Shown here piece after piece: positions 1 to 10,749 of a stretch of 49,429 nt of DNA. The position numbers and the translations under genes are program-made. Position 1 is the stretch's first letter. Every line of letters starts with the position of its first letter. This DNA comes from Haplomitrium mnioides (taxonomy: Eukaryota; Marchantiophyta; Haplomitriopsida; Calobryales): contig JBNGIS010034211.1 in assembly GCA_049999725.1 (NCBI GenBank), forward strand, positions 1 through 49,429. Direction: 5' to 3'. Under the pieces are notes generated by a model. It did not search any database and was not told the DNA's origin. It saw only the letters and a list, made by a program, of their open reading frames with translations.

Positions 1-65
1 GTTTTATCGTTTTAACCTTTCTTTGTTTTTAATTCTCTAATGGTTTTGTTTTGATTTTTTTTCAG

Positions 66-1345
66 GGTGACAAAACGTTCAAGCGGCAGCTAGCTAAGAA
101 ATTGACAGCAGTTGCGAAAGGGAGGAAGAAATCCGGGGTCGAAGAAGCCTCCGAAGAACAAGACCAGCCTCCTACTTTGGTTTCTTACCCTCCGGCTTTT
201 CTTCTCCACTGCCAGAAGGCCAGAGAGTGGAAAACACGGCAGCCAAGTGGTGCTGCATCTCTGACAATTGAAGGAGCTGATAGAGATGAGGAAGATTCTG
301 AAGACTTACTTTCCTATGTCGACGGTCTCAACATGGCATTTTATCAAGTCCGCGGGGAGGCCAACGCTCGACAATTGAAGGGCCTTGTGAAACCTAGATG
401 TTTCACTTTGGCTATTGCTCATATTCCTTACGGGTATAACCTGAAGGAATGTAAGCGTGATGACTCGGAGCCTTTTTCAAAAGATGACATTTTCGACATG
501 GTGTCATCTTTTGCGGCGATTACTACTTTGGAGTTTTGGTCCTTTGTAATTATTCATTCTTCACATCAGTTTGGCCTCGTCGAGGATGGCCTTTCTGAAA
601 TCTGTTGTGCAATTGACTACAGCATCTGGTGAGTTGTTCTCTCATTTTCATTTTTTGATTTCTTTGTTTTTTATTTCTCTTGCATTTTTGTTACAATGTT
701 TGATGTGATTATTTATCTTTTTGCAGGGACAAAAGCAACGCACAACATTTTGGTGGTCCTAGAATCGCACATGCCATCGAGTACTGGACGGTGGGCTACT
801 GGACAAAGGAAGGAAAGAGGAGCATGTGCAATTTCAACTTACAAGCTTCTTTTGCGACCGGACTGCCTCGGCAACCTATGCGGAGTGTTTTCAACTGCCC
901 TGCAGTTTTTGCAAAGCTTAAACATCCAGGAGATGATGCTTATGTGAATGTTTATCAAAAGTCGTAGGCTCTCTACAATTTTTTCATCAACCATTTATCA
1001 ACAGAGCAGGATTGGATCCTTGATCTCTGCTCTGGGTCTGGTAGAGGCTTTGTATGTGCTCTTAAGCTGATGCGAAATTGCATCGCCATGGAATATGATA
1101 AACGTCAGTCTATTTATATTCCACAGAGGGTTTTGGAGATGGCTTCCTTGCCATCCGATGTGACGGAGTCACAGATAGTTTTTTCTTACCACAAGGAACA
1201 TGTTCCTCCTGGTACTGCATGTGCTTCTGGTGACTCTGTAGTCATATTAGGAACTAGAAAGTCTCGACAAGATTCTCAATCGGCTGCAGATGCGCAGTTT
1301 GTAGATTTAAATGAGACAATTCCTCTCGAAGAGGAGAGAGTCTGA
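66..1345 (+). pseudogene. Beta-class DNA amino-methyltransferase domain (ParB-MTase family), element A1
   Basis: Last two exons of the gene also present on the minus strand at 19472-27277. Exon 66-628 follows a T-rich acceptor ending in CAG; the intron 629-726 is GTGAG..GCAG; exon 727-1345 ends in TGA. Splicing rebuilds a Trp codon and keeps the frame. Motif order is catalytic motif IV first (HIPYG at 420-434; family form probably DIPYG), then the SAM-binding loop DLCSGSGRG (1022-1048) followed by NCIAMEYD. This order is that of beta-class N6-adenine/N4-cytosine methyltransferases. Defects seen: an in-frame TAG at 965-967 where the other copy has CAG, and Asp to His in motif IV. The upstream exons with the ParB-like part lie outside the window. 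The transferred group (N6 or N4) cannot be told. The assignment rests on motifs only, and the copy is probably inactive. Confidence 0.75.
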
Positions 1346-1372
1346 TTACAATTTTGTACACTTTTCATCATT

Positions 1373-1378
1373 AATAAA
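1373..1378 (+). promoter_or_regulatory. Polyadenylation signal AATAAA
   Basis: A canonical AATAAA lies 28 bp after the methyltransferase stop codon, in a T-rich context. It fits the 3' end of the A1 gene. Confidence 0.45.
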
Positions 1379-1917
1379 ATTTTTTTTCCAATTGTGACTC
1401 TTAAGAATGAGTTGACCTACTTGATAGTCTAAGAATGGTTTGAACGCAGTAACTAATCTAGGAATGATTTGGAGTCTTTGCACATTCTTTAGTGTCTTTG
1501 CGCATTAAGGCTTTGTAATTCTTGTTCGGATTTCCCAAGCGCTTAAGCTGTGAGGTTGTTGTTTAGAGTACCTTCACCAGTTGGTCAAAGGATTCTTGTT
1601 TGTCGTCTATGCTTGCATAGGCTGCAGGGTTCTTGTTTAGAATCTTAGCGTGTTCTGGCTTTAAGATTCTAGTTGAAAGTCCAAGCGTGCCTAGCTTTAT
1701 TGTTCTTGTTCAGAGTTTAAGCACACGTAGGATTTAGGATTCTTGTTCGGAGTCTGTGCGTGCATACGCTTTACGGTTGTGGTTTAGAGTCTATGCTTGC
1801 ATAGACTTTGTTAGCTACAATGCTCAAAGTCAAGTTTAAAGTCTTTTTTGACTAGATATTTACGTTTTCCTTTAGTTTCTTTCCACCAAAAGATATATGT
1901 TTTATTTCATTTTTTAG
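1379..1917 (+). repeat. Subterminal region of element A1 with degenerate dyad repeats
   Basis: There is no gene here. The stretch holds degenerate units of about 40-60 bp of the form 'TTCTTGTT..GAGTCTRYGCGTGCATAGGCTTT', for example around 1500, 1600, 1690, 1745 and 1790. The same class of unit occurs in the introns and other subterminal regions of the big element (5640-5990, 18900-19260, 40520-40930, 41800-42130). Their placement just inside element ends suggests sites for the element's own proteins, which is inference. Confidence 0.6.
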
Positions 1918-2017
1918 NNNNNNNNNNNNNNNNNNNNNNNNNNNNNNNNNNNNNNNNNNNNNNNNNNNNNNNNNNNNNNNNNNNNNNNNNNNNNNNNNNN
2001 NNNNNNNNNNNNNNNNN
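1918..2017. other. Assembly gap (100 N)
   Basis: Exactly 100 N, so the size is nominal. It falls where the TIR of element A1 should lie; only the last ~35 bp of that end is present after the gap. A gap in element B (18408-18507) sits in the same subterminal zone. Confidence 0.95.
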
Positions 2018-2052
2018 CAGTAGCGGTTCCTAGTTCAAAGTAGCGGTTGTTT
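2018..2052 (+). repeat. Terminal end of element A1
   Basis: The sequence TTCAAAGTAGCGGTTGTT closely matches the end motif of A2 (to 8922), of element B on the right (to 41664) and, reversed, of B on the left (from 10750). It therefore marks the outer end of the element carrying the methyltransferase at 66-1345. The sequence immediately after it belongs to the interior of a transposase-like gene. Confidence 0.6.
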
Positions 2053-2059
2053 GTTGTTG

Positions 2060-5000
2060 AACAAGATAGGTTTTCTTTAAAATACGAGAGAAACATATTT
2101 TCGAAAAAGCATGAAGAATTGAGATATCACATTGCTTTGGGGAATACCAAGAAAACACTATGATGTTAACAATTGATTCACTCTACTTGGCAATACCATT
2201 GTATGTACAATAGCCTTCAAATTAATATTATCAATAAGAAATGATATAAGCGAAATGACTCAAAATCTTAAAAACCGTAGATCCTAAAGGCATTTTTGGA
2301 AATAGAGAGCTATATGCTAAAGAAGTAATCGTGAGTTTATGTATGGATAATATTTTTTCAGGGACACTAGAATGCTTACTCATGAAGTTTATAACTTGCC
2401 TAATAATTTTACAAAATGAGAAGCTTATAACTACTACACAACATATTTGAAAGAGAAAGATCTCGATTGCAATGTTAGTTTTTTTTGTTTTACAAACCAT
2501 TGGAGAACTCATTTTCCAAATGTTAAAATTCCAAAACGCAATAGATTTGCTAGTTGTGAAACTTGCAAAGAAATAAAATTATTGCGAGAAAAATCTATCT
2601 TGGAGTTTGACAAAGCTAACAAATTTATTCTCTTTTGAAACCTATGGTTACTATGATGCTCTTTTTTATAAGAAACAAAGCTTTGTTCGAGAGATGTTAT
2701 TATTTCTCAACTTATTTGAATAAGATATTGGTTACATGAAGTTATTTCACAAATGAGGTTGAAGTGATATACACCTTAGCAATTGGAGTTATGAGGACAG
2801 ATTCTATACTCGCATAGGGTCTATTGCTTTTACTTTGAGTCCAAAGCATGACAAGAGTGAAATACAATAGGGAATTTTTTCTCTCGTTGGTTGTGACATA
2901 AGGTATGCATCGGGTTTTGCTACTATTGCTTCTAATTCAAAGCCTCTTACTAGATAAACAATGTCAAGAATCATTTATGTTGTTTTAAAATCCTAAGCTT
3001 TCATAGGTTTTGTTCTTGTTTCATTCAAATCCAATTGCAACAATACTAAAAAAAAAAAAACCAAGAAATTGATGTTTTTGGTTTTGATCCTAGCACACAT
3101 ATAATCATCCATTGTTTTTTGGATTCCTATACGAGTATAGAGTCTAAGCAAGAATTGAAATTAAAGTTTCAGTTTGTGATCTGAAATGCATAAATCTTGT
3201 TTTTCTCCTCTTGAAATTTTTGTTTTTTTCAAGTCAAAGACAAGTATTTATTGTGAATGTTATTCAAATTCTTCTATATTTAAATTAACTAAAGTTTATT
3301 TTGAATTTTTTTTTTAACTTTCACCTCTACTAATCTAAACATTTGTTGAAGCTGATTTGAATAATTTTTAGCGTATGAGATTGTCTTTTGAAATTCGAAT
3401 CATCAAGATATGTTTTATTGAACTACTTTTATCTCTTTGGTGCTTTGTGATGATGCAATCAAATATAATCACCAATTGTTTCTTCATCGTTACCAACAAA
3501 TGAAAGAAAGAACAAAACTAACAAACCATCGAAGAAAATGTTATGTTGATGGTCAAAAGTACTTGGAAATAGAATGGATCAAAAGAAACAACCATTTCAC
3601 ACTGGCCTTTGCTACCAAAAAAACATTGATAAAGATTGTTTGGTGGGTATGCATGTTGTTGATGCTTTAATATTCAACCATGCTTTTTCTTCAAAGGTCT
3701 TCTTTACATAGGGAAACTTGAGAAGAGACTCTAGTTTGACAATTATGGTGTTTAATAGAATATTTTGTGACTTTGAAAGGCCGGTGCCTCAAACTTTGTA
3801 TCTTCAATTGGATAATATAACATGAGAGAATAAGAATTCTATCTTATTTGGATATCTTAGTTTTTTTATTGCCAAGAATGTTTTTCAAAAAATCAAGGTG
3901 GGATTTCTCATGGTTGGTTATACTCATGATCGAATCAATCAAATGTTCACTAGATTCTCAAAACGTATTAAACGTGTCAAAGCTTTCACGATTATGAGTC
4001 TTAGCAATACACTATAATTATCTTATAATCATAAACCTCATGTAACTATTTTGGTAGAAGCTTGGGATTTTAACATGTTTAAGCAACATCGTCCATCTCT
4101 GGTTCAAAGGATGCATGATATTAATTTTAATCAACAATTTAAGTTCAAGTTCAGTGATTCAAAAACAAAGATTTGGAGCAAAAAAACTTCAACAGATGAA
4201 CTTTGGCTACCTCCAAATGGTGTTTGTCAACTCAAGTATCTACCTGAAGTGAACAGAGAAACTTTAAGTTCAATGTTGATTCCTCTCAAGGCATATCTTG
4301 AAATCAAACAATCTCAAAAGGAAGAAAGAGAAGTTGATGCAGAGAAAGTGGTATTTGCAATTAGGGACAATATAAATGAGAACTACTACAAGTTCTTTAA
4401 AGATTCTGATATTCAATGGTGGAATGACTTTTTTCTTGCCCAACAAGAGATTGTGGCTTACATCCTTAAAAGAAAAAGACAAGAAGCCAAAGAAAAATTC
4501 ACCTTTCCACCTTCACAATTGGCAAGTACTTGTAATGATTCTCAAAATGTTTGTTTAGATTCTCAATTTGATGCTCAACAGACAGAGAGAGATGTTCCAA
4601 TAGAACATATACTTTCTACATGTCAAGAAATCTACAATAGAGCACCTTGGCCACGAGAATTGATTGTTTCACATAACACCAAATACGGGCTCAAATTTGG
4701 CAACCTACATAAGGTGAAAGCCAAAATGTTTATTTTTGTTGTTGCGTCACTTAATCCAACAAGCACATCGTTTTGGATTGCCAAAGTTCTCAAAGTTTTG
4801 TTATTTGAGGAAAAACCTTCCAACTCAAAACAAGCATGTGTTCAGTGGTTTGCTTGTGAGGATGAGGATGTATTTTTTGGACAATACTTTTCAAAAAACA
4901 ACAACAACAACAACAAAAGAGAAACGCAAATCCAAGCTATATATTGATATACTTGATGTAACACAAATCATGATTTTGTCTTTTGATTTTCTTCTCGCTC

Positions 5001-5190
5001 AAAAAACCAATTCAGGAAAACCACTCTAGCTACCATTAAATCAAATCTATTGGAGTACAAAAGACAAAAGGCAATCAATCTTGATGTGTTTGAAAGAAAT
5101 TCAATCAATGTTATTAACATTGAGGTAGATCATGTTAATCTTGATGGCCACTCTGAAGCTGAATCCGAAGTAGTCGACACAAGTGACTAA
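2060..5190 (+). pseudogene. DUF7869-like transposase-like gene, 5'-truncated (element A2)
   Basis: Aligns by eye with the more complete copy at 35758-40079, starting mid-gene. A CxxC pair (CETC, 2555-2566) is followed by a decayed donor (GCTAAC where copy B has GTAAC) and an intron to about 3440. The main exon runs in one frame from about 3712 to 4947 with a few stops. It contains LYLQLDN (Asp 3811-3813) and VGYTHD (3913-3930), matching LYLHFDN and DHTHDQIDQMF in copy C. The first acidic motif (DxMDQ in copy B) is lost here. The C-terminal part near 4768 reads FWIAKVLKV and resembles a small SH3-like barrel. The real C-terminus is reached at 5190 after a +1 shift near 4910. From the family and the D..DN..H-D pattern I infer an RNase-H-like transposase; the DUF7869 label is from memory. 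Confidence 0.65.
2611..3440 (+). repeat. Intron of the A2 transposase-like gene with dyad repeats
   Basis: Non-coding. It holds units such as CTATACTCGCATAGGG (near 2811) and CCTATACGAGTATAG (near 3126), the same class as in the introns of copies B and C. The 3' part is T-rich. Confidence 0.5.
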
Positions 5191-6345
5191 AGTCATTTAA
5201 GAACCTCATTGTATATTTTAATTTAATATTTCTATTTTATAAAGTACCCAAGAATGTTATCAAAGAATTTCTTGAATTTATTTGCCACCTTTAACTTTTT
5301 AATATAAAACATTCCAAGTTTATTTTTATTCTATGTGAATGAAACTTAAATATTTTATTATTATTTTCATTTGGTTTGTGAAATATTTTTTAATCCAAAA
5401 TATAACTATATTTTTCCCATATTTATTGTTTGCGAGAAGAATTTAATATTTTGGCATCATTGAAGCATCTAATCAAATTGACTACTTTATCTTTTGCTTG
5501 TAAGAACTTTGATGTAAAACTTGAAATCTAAATAGCGCGCTTTAACTCAAATGTAGAGCTTTGTACCTCTTTTACTTTTAGATTCCGAATCAAAAAACAA
5601 AAGCTTAAACGTTGCAAAAAACATAACCTTAAACGCGTCTATACTCGGATATAGAAGTCTGAACCTTATGTACGCATAAACTTTGATGCGCAAATTAAAA
5701 GCTTCGGCGTAGAACTTACAGCCTAATTTCAACATAATCGTTGTTGCGGAGTGTTCAGATGTTGAGCTTGGATTCTTATACGCCCACAGACTTTGGTGTG
5801 GAGTGTCTAGATGTTGAGCTTAGATTCCTACGTGCACATAGACTTTGGTGTGGAAGTCCAAGCCTTCTACACTACTAACTCTGATATACAACCCTAAACC
5901 TTCTACATACAATGACTATGTTGTAGAACTTAGATTCTACACCGCTCAAAGAGTCTCTTATAGAACTCGAAACCTTTTGTTTGGTAGACTCTAGCCAAAG
6001 TCTTGGAGATGTTTTTTGTTTGCACTCTGAAGAAAATCTCTAAAGCCATTGTTTTTTTTATTCTAATTTATAACTCCTTTTCATATATGATTCTTTGAAT
6101 TATAAAAGATTTTTAATAGCTGAAACCTTCTAAAATATGCCCACTTTAACTTTTTTGTGCATGGATTTTCAACTACAAAGTAAAGCTTCTTTCTTGCTTG
6201 AACTTGAAAATAGAGCTTCAAAATCCATACAATGTTTTGTTTGGTTGGTTATTGTACCTTGCAATTCCAAAATCAGTCTCTTGACTTCTAGTCTGCTTGA
6301 ATATTTTGCTCATGCCTTCAACTGTTTTTGAAAGAGCAAGTTTTA
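5191..6345 (+). repeat. Subterminal region of element A2
   Basis: AT-rich non-coding DNA that aligns with 40080-41290 of element B and, reversed, with 41670-42492 of element C. Dyad repeats cluster at about 5635-5990, for example TCTATA/TATAGA around CTCGGA at 5638-5655. The segment around 6137-6330 is the inner part of the TIR and matches the reverse complement of about 18220-18407. Short reading frames here show no known domain. Confidence 0.6.
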
Positions 6346-6589
6346 AGAAGCACCATGTTGTGATTCTTCACCTGCTAGCCGAAGTGCATGTGTCATACAT
6401 GGGCAACATAATAGCGTAGAAGATCAGGGTTATTTAACAAAGAAAAGTGATAGAGCTATTAGCTATTGACATAAGGACAATGATAGTTCAAGAGAGAGGT
6501 TAAGGGATTATGAATGGGAGCAAAGACATCATTTAGCCCTGTTGGAATTCATTTACGCGGATGAGATCAAAAGTGGTACTGAATCTAAA

Positions 6590-7330
6590 ATCCATGTTGC
6601 TACCACTCTATTGGATATGTAGTCAAAATGTAGGAGCATGGACGAAGCACGCTGAGTCTTTGATGGGATGCCTTGTCACGATGTAGTGTCATGGACTACT
6701 ATGATACTTGGATATGCTCAGGTGGAACAAGACCAAAAAGAAGGACAGAAAGTGGATGGATTGTTTGTCAAAGTAGGTTGTCTGGAGAAGAGAAGAGCCA
6801 TTCATTCTCAATCTGCAAACTGTGGTTTTGAGTGAGACATGTTTGTTGCTAATACCCTAGTGGTTATGTATGCCAAATGTGGGAGCATAGCAGATGCACA
6901 AATTGTATTCCAAAAAATACTTGGTGGTTTTGCAATTCATGGGCTTGCAAAAGGAAGCTTTAGAGCTTTTTCCAAGATACCAAGGTGGTAGCTGTATAGA
7001 AATGAATGGGGTTGTCTTTACTTGTCTTCTTTCAACTTGTAGCCATACATGGTTTGTGGATGAAGGGATCTGATTGTTTGAATCCATGGGTTTAGTTTAT
7101 GGCGTTTGACTGCAGAGGAGCATTATGTGTAGATGGTGGATATTTGGGGCTGAGCTAGTTGACCAAATGAAGCTGAAAAGGTTCTTAGAAGTGAACTTGA
7201 GATTGGTGAGGACAAAATTACACTACAGGTCTTCTTGGATGCTTGTCAAAATGACAACAACATGAAGATGGGAGAAGGGTGACATTAATACATTATGTTG
7301 AGCAATGAGGGCTAGTCAAGAGTTGTTGGG
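6590..7330 (+). pseudogene. PLS-class PPR protein pseudogene with E-domain remnant
   Basis: Frames on the plus strand give typical PPR phrases: GMPCHDVVSWTTMILGYAQ (about 6662-6720), ANTLVVMYAKCGSIADAQ (about 6848-6901) and, after shifts, GGFAIHGLAKGSF, then VVFTCLLSTCSHTWFVDEGI and EEHYV*MVDIWG. It ends with LDACQNDNNMKMGEG (about 7233-7279), the start of an E domain. PPR proteins of this class act in organellar RNA editing or processing. Several stops and frameshifts, and missing N-terminal repeats, show that it is dead. No intron is seen; PPR genes often lack them, so retrocopying is possible but unproven. Confidence 0.85.
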
Positions 7331-8033
7331 ATCATAACACAGTAATGGAGTATTTGCTCCAATGCAAGGTGGCCATCAATAGATGCTGATATTTTAGTCA
7401 AGAGAGTAGTTGTGACTTGGTTCGTTCTCAAATCAACAAAACACACGCAGAATTGCAGAGATTATTTCAGGAAATGGGATCGCGGGGGTTGGAGTGAAAC
7501 TGGTGCAAATGAAGGGACAATATGCTTTGTTCTGAGAAAGGAAAACACCTCTAATCTGATAGGAGGTGGCAACAGATTCTATTTTGTATGAGAGGCACTA
7601 GGTTTTGTTCTACTCTATTCCATTTTGTTTTATTCTGATATATGGTGGAAGTAGGCTTTGAGTGGATGGAGGTGGAGATATAGCAAACCAGTATTCAACA
7701 ATATGCAAGGATGAGGTAAAGAGTTTGGAAAAGGGATGGCCACATCTCTATCATGATTGCAGATACTTCAAAGAGGATGAGTCAGATCATTTGGCAAGAA
7801 TGCACCCTTTGAAGATTTTGATGCCAAAGTTGGGATTGATGGTAAGGGTTTGTAGATTGTTGAGTATTTCTGTTAGAGATACAAGTGTGTTTTTTTGCAG
7901 ATCAGGCCCAAAACTTGAGAACAAAAAACAAAAAAAAGAGCAATTGGGCCAAGGCTACATATGTGAGAGTTTGTGGTAGATGGAGTTGGCAAAGTGTTTG
8001 TCTAGTTGAGTTATTTGTTGACTTGGAGTTGGA

Positions 8034-8235
8034 GAGAGAGGTTGGGTGAAGTACAAGGCATCATCATGGTTGAGTTTTCCCATTATCTCCGAAGAGTGGA
8101 AGAAACTCAGCATGAAGATCGATGATCAAAACCTGTTATCGAGAACTAATGACCCCAACAGGGAGTTGTGGTAGCTTGTCACTGCCATACATGATGAGGC
8201 TGGAGGGTCTGAAGCTTTGTGTTGACTCCACAAGG
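8034..8235 (+). repeat. Dispersed ~200-bp repeat, copy 1
   Basis: From GGCATCATCATGG through GTTGTGGTAGCTTGTCACTG to the ACTCCACA stretch this matches 11493-11705 in the same orientation, at a guessed 80 percent identity. The second copy lies inside copia-1 between the RNase H end and the 3' LTR. Nature unknown. Confidence 0.65.
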
Positions 8236-8495
8236 TAAAGACCACACGAGGGACACCAATAGATGTAGGTAGGGATCTAGGTAGATATGATTCAAAGCAT
8301 GGAATTTTACATAGATGGTATCTTAGAAGATCTCACTATATTGTCACGGATTTTGTTAATGGAAGGTGATACAAAGTATATAAAGATAAACATACTACCT
8401 TTTAACTCTTTGTCATGTACTTTGTATTCATCCACCTTTCATCTCTCATATGTTGTATGTTATGTTATGTTATGTATGTCAAGATAAGACCAAAG

Positions 8496-8922
8496 CGGGG
8501 CTCCTCCCCCTACACCCTGCACATATCGTAACAATACGCGCATAGAGTTTGTGCAATCCAACTTATTTCAAAATAACTTATGTTAGTATACATTTCAATT
8601 TTTTGAGTTTCGAAGTGTAATCAATGATTAATGCAAGTTTCTTGTGAAAACATGCCATAATTTTTATACTTTTCATCAATTTTGAGATTTCCAATATTTT
8701 CAAAAAAACTAAGAACATCGTTCGATTTCGCACGATGAAATTGATTCTTGCTCTATCATGATTATTAAAAAAACAAAAAATGAAGCTCAAAAACTCACAT
8801 AGTTTTTGTTTTTAAAAAATAACCTCATTTTATCTGTTTTTTTGAGCTAAAAAAACTACTTTTTTTTTGAAAAAAAAGTTCTTGTTTGAGTAGTATATTT
8901 CTGGTTCAAAGTAGCAGCTATT
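8496..8922 (+). repeat. Terminal inverted repeat end of element A2
   Basis: Matches the reverse complement of 17884-18170 joined to 10750-10857 (left TIR of B) and, directly, 41290-41664 (right TIR of B). It ends in TTCAAAGTAGCAGCTATT. Similarity stops right after, which fixes the element end near 8922. Confidence 0.75.
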
Positions 8923-9190
8923 TTTTCCCAACACATGACATCACTCAATCTCAGCGATAGATGCAATAGTAGTGACACTAGTGGAAAACCCAATTGCCCT
9001 CTCTCTCTCTTTCTCTCTCATCAACATTGGGTTCCACCAGTTTATGTAAGGTTGCATCCCAAATAAGGCTAGGGCCTTCTGCTTAAAATGCATAAGATGA
9101 AGGGTGACTCACTAGTGTGGGAAATGCTCCAAAAGGTCAACCTACTACATTGACTAATGCCAATGGTGGGTGGTTAGCATAAAGCACTCT
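8923..9190. other. Non-element spacer
   Basis: Unrelated to the TIR elements. It includes a short CT-rich run (9000-9020). No gene is seen apart from the 3' tail of the methyltransferase-like pseudogene that follows on the minus strand. Confidence 0.4.
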
Positions 9191-9754
9191 CTAAGCATGG
9201 CATCCAAAATCCAAATTATCATCCACAATAACACATGGTGACCTCACAATCCTGTCATAAGCTCGCTTTGGTACTTTAGTAGGCAATAAGTTAGTCCACC
9301 ACAAATGTGGATAGTGTGCTTGTGATTCTGCTTGTGTTGGATCCAACAATACAGCAAGTCCAATCCAGGAGCACACTTAATAAACACTCTCTATAAGACG
9401 CTGATAATGATCTCCTAGTATAGGTACATTCTCCAAGATATATGCTAGAGAGGGTACTTGATGGAGTTGGAGATGGTGTAGGATTCTTAACATCTCCCAA
9501 AACAACTTTGAGCAAGGGTCTTGCAACCCTTGGCCTAAAAGAGCCCTTAATTGGCCCTCACATAGCCATTTAGCAACTAACAAGTCAATCAACCCCACTC
9601 CAACTAAGTGGTCCGCGTCTAACAATAAAATGTCGGCTGACAATGCATGCAAATAACCTTGCACTACACTAACTAAAAGCAATTGTAGATATTCCTCAAC
9701 CATTACGCCACATGCATCAAGAAAATTCTTCGGCGATCTCACCCTTCTCCACAT
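9191..9754 (-). pseudogene. C5-cytosine DNA methyltransferase-like domain fragment
   Basis: One minus-strand frame of 187 codons with a single stop at 9377-9379. In order it reads: DADHLVGVGLIDLLVAKWLC, then EGQLRALLGQGLQDP, LFWEMLRILHHLQ, LAYILENVPIL and AHYPHLWWTNLLP. This fits C5-methyltransferases: motif IV (usually PCQG; here LCEG, with the catalytic Cys kept), the GLxDPRSxLF stretch, motif VI ENV (intact) and motif VIII RxRxxxWTN (both Arg lost). The SAM-binding N-terminal part should lie upstream but is not clear. Such domains are known to have been acquired by retrotransposons in some eukaryotes, so a retroelement carrier is plausible. Inactive. Confidence 0.65.
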
Positions 9755-9946
9755 ACAAATACCGATGAACTAGAATCCCTACTTAGAGCACAACAGCTAG
9801 CCCTATACTGATGCCTTCAAACAACTTCAACAAAAAATATCAGCAACAGGATACTGCCATGAAATTAGCATAGTATCTAGTGGAGAAAGCCTCACAAGTC
9901 GAGATGTGACAGAACCATCAAGTACAAGATATGGCGCAATTGCATC

Positions 9947-10390
9947 CTACCAAGCATCTTCAACCAATCTAGATGCATATAATTGCCACAACCTTTCCTT
10001 ACTTCCACTAACAAGAATCACCTCACTTGGCAACGATATAGGCACCGCAAATTGTGAAGATGCCTCATCGATGGAAAGAATGTCGGTTGCATGTGCATTT
10101 CTTTCCAACAAGTCAAAATAGTCAGTGATCACCTCACAAAATGCTGACAACTCTATAGGCTATGATAATGAACCCCCAACTAGTCCACTGAATTTAACAG
10201 ACAACCTGCTCACTTGTGCCTCTCTAAATCGCCATCTAGGTCGATAGAACACTGACTCGTCCCAAACATCAATAATAAACCCCATAGCATATAGCATTGT
10301 ACACTCCACTAGAACATTATAAGACTCAACCTCAATGAGTATGGCTTGAACGCTCACCTGACAGCTATTTATGGGATGATCAACTTGCAT
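9947..10390 (-). pseudogene. Possible retroelement pol/protease fragment upstream of the C5-MTase domain
   Basis: Minus-strand frames give VQAILIEVESYNVLVECTML followed by a hydrophobic stretch. This loosely recalls the aspartic protease of Ty3/gypsy elements (AILIDGGSSVN..), with the catalytic DG lost. A second frame at 9947-10150 shows no domain I know. If right, the C5-methyltransferase fragment belongs to a gypsy-like element on the minus strand. The match is weak. The rest, 10391-10749, shows nothing recognisable. Confidence 0.25.
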
Positions 10391-10749
10391 TCTAAGCTTG
10401 ATCTCTCTATGTGTGATATGTTGTGTGGGTGAAAGTCCTCCTAATGAAGTCTAGATTGGAAAAAGGTGAATCTCCACATTTATTAGCCTCAATCCTACTC
10501 CTTACACAATTGACTCACCTAACATCAAAGACTGTGAACTTGTATCCAATAGCACTCTCGTTGGCTTTTACACCTAATTTGAAGGACCAACAAGTCAAAA
10601 AATACCACTCCAATTGTTTGATGGACACCACACTAGGTTTGAATCTAGTCCTCTCAAATGCTGGTCAGGCTAATAACTCCATCAACAGTACCATAGCAAG
10701 ATGTTATGTCTCACCTCTAAACATAGAGGCACTTGTACCGGCTGCTCTT

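Larger units (their letters stand above)
6346..8495 (+). other. Foreign insertion splitting the A2 terminal region
   Basis: Elements B and C run straight through the point where A2 is interrupted (after GAAGCACCA at about 6350, resuming before ACGCGCATAGAGTTTGTG at about 8536). The roughly 2.1 kb in between is absent from them. It contains a PPR pseudogene (6590-7330) and a 200-bp repeat shared with copia-1 (8034-8235). The rest (7331-8033 and 8236-8495) shows no coding domain that I recognise. I could not find target duplications or terminal repeats, so the carrier type is unknown and the edges are approximate. Confidence 0.55.

Noticed and set aside
1848-2096. Reading frames across the first gap
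   Set aside because: They run through the 100 N and carry no information; the same holds at 18370-18558 and 35410-35595.
9377-9754. Host maintenance or de novo cytosine methyltransferase gene
   Set aside because: Only motifs around IV to VIII are present, the spacing is short, key residues are lost and the context is repeats between element ends.
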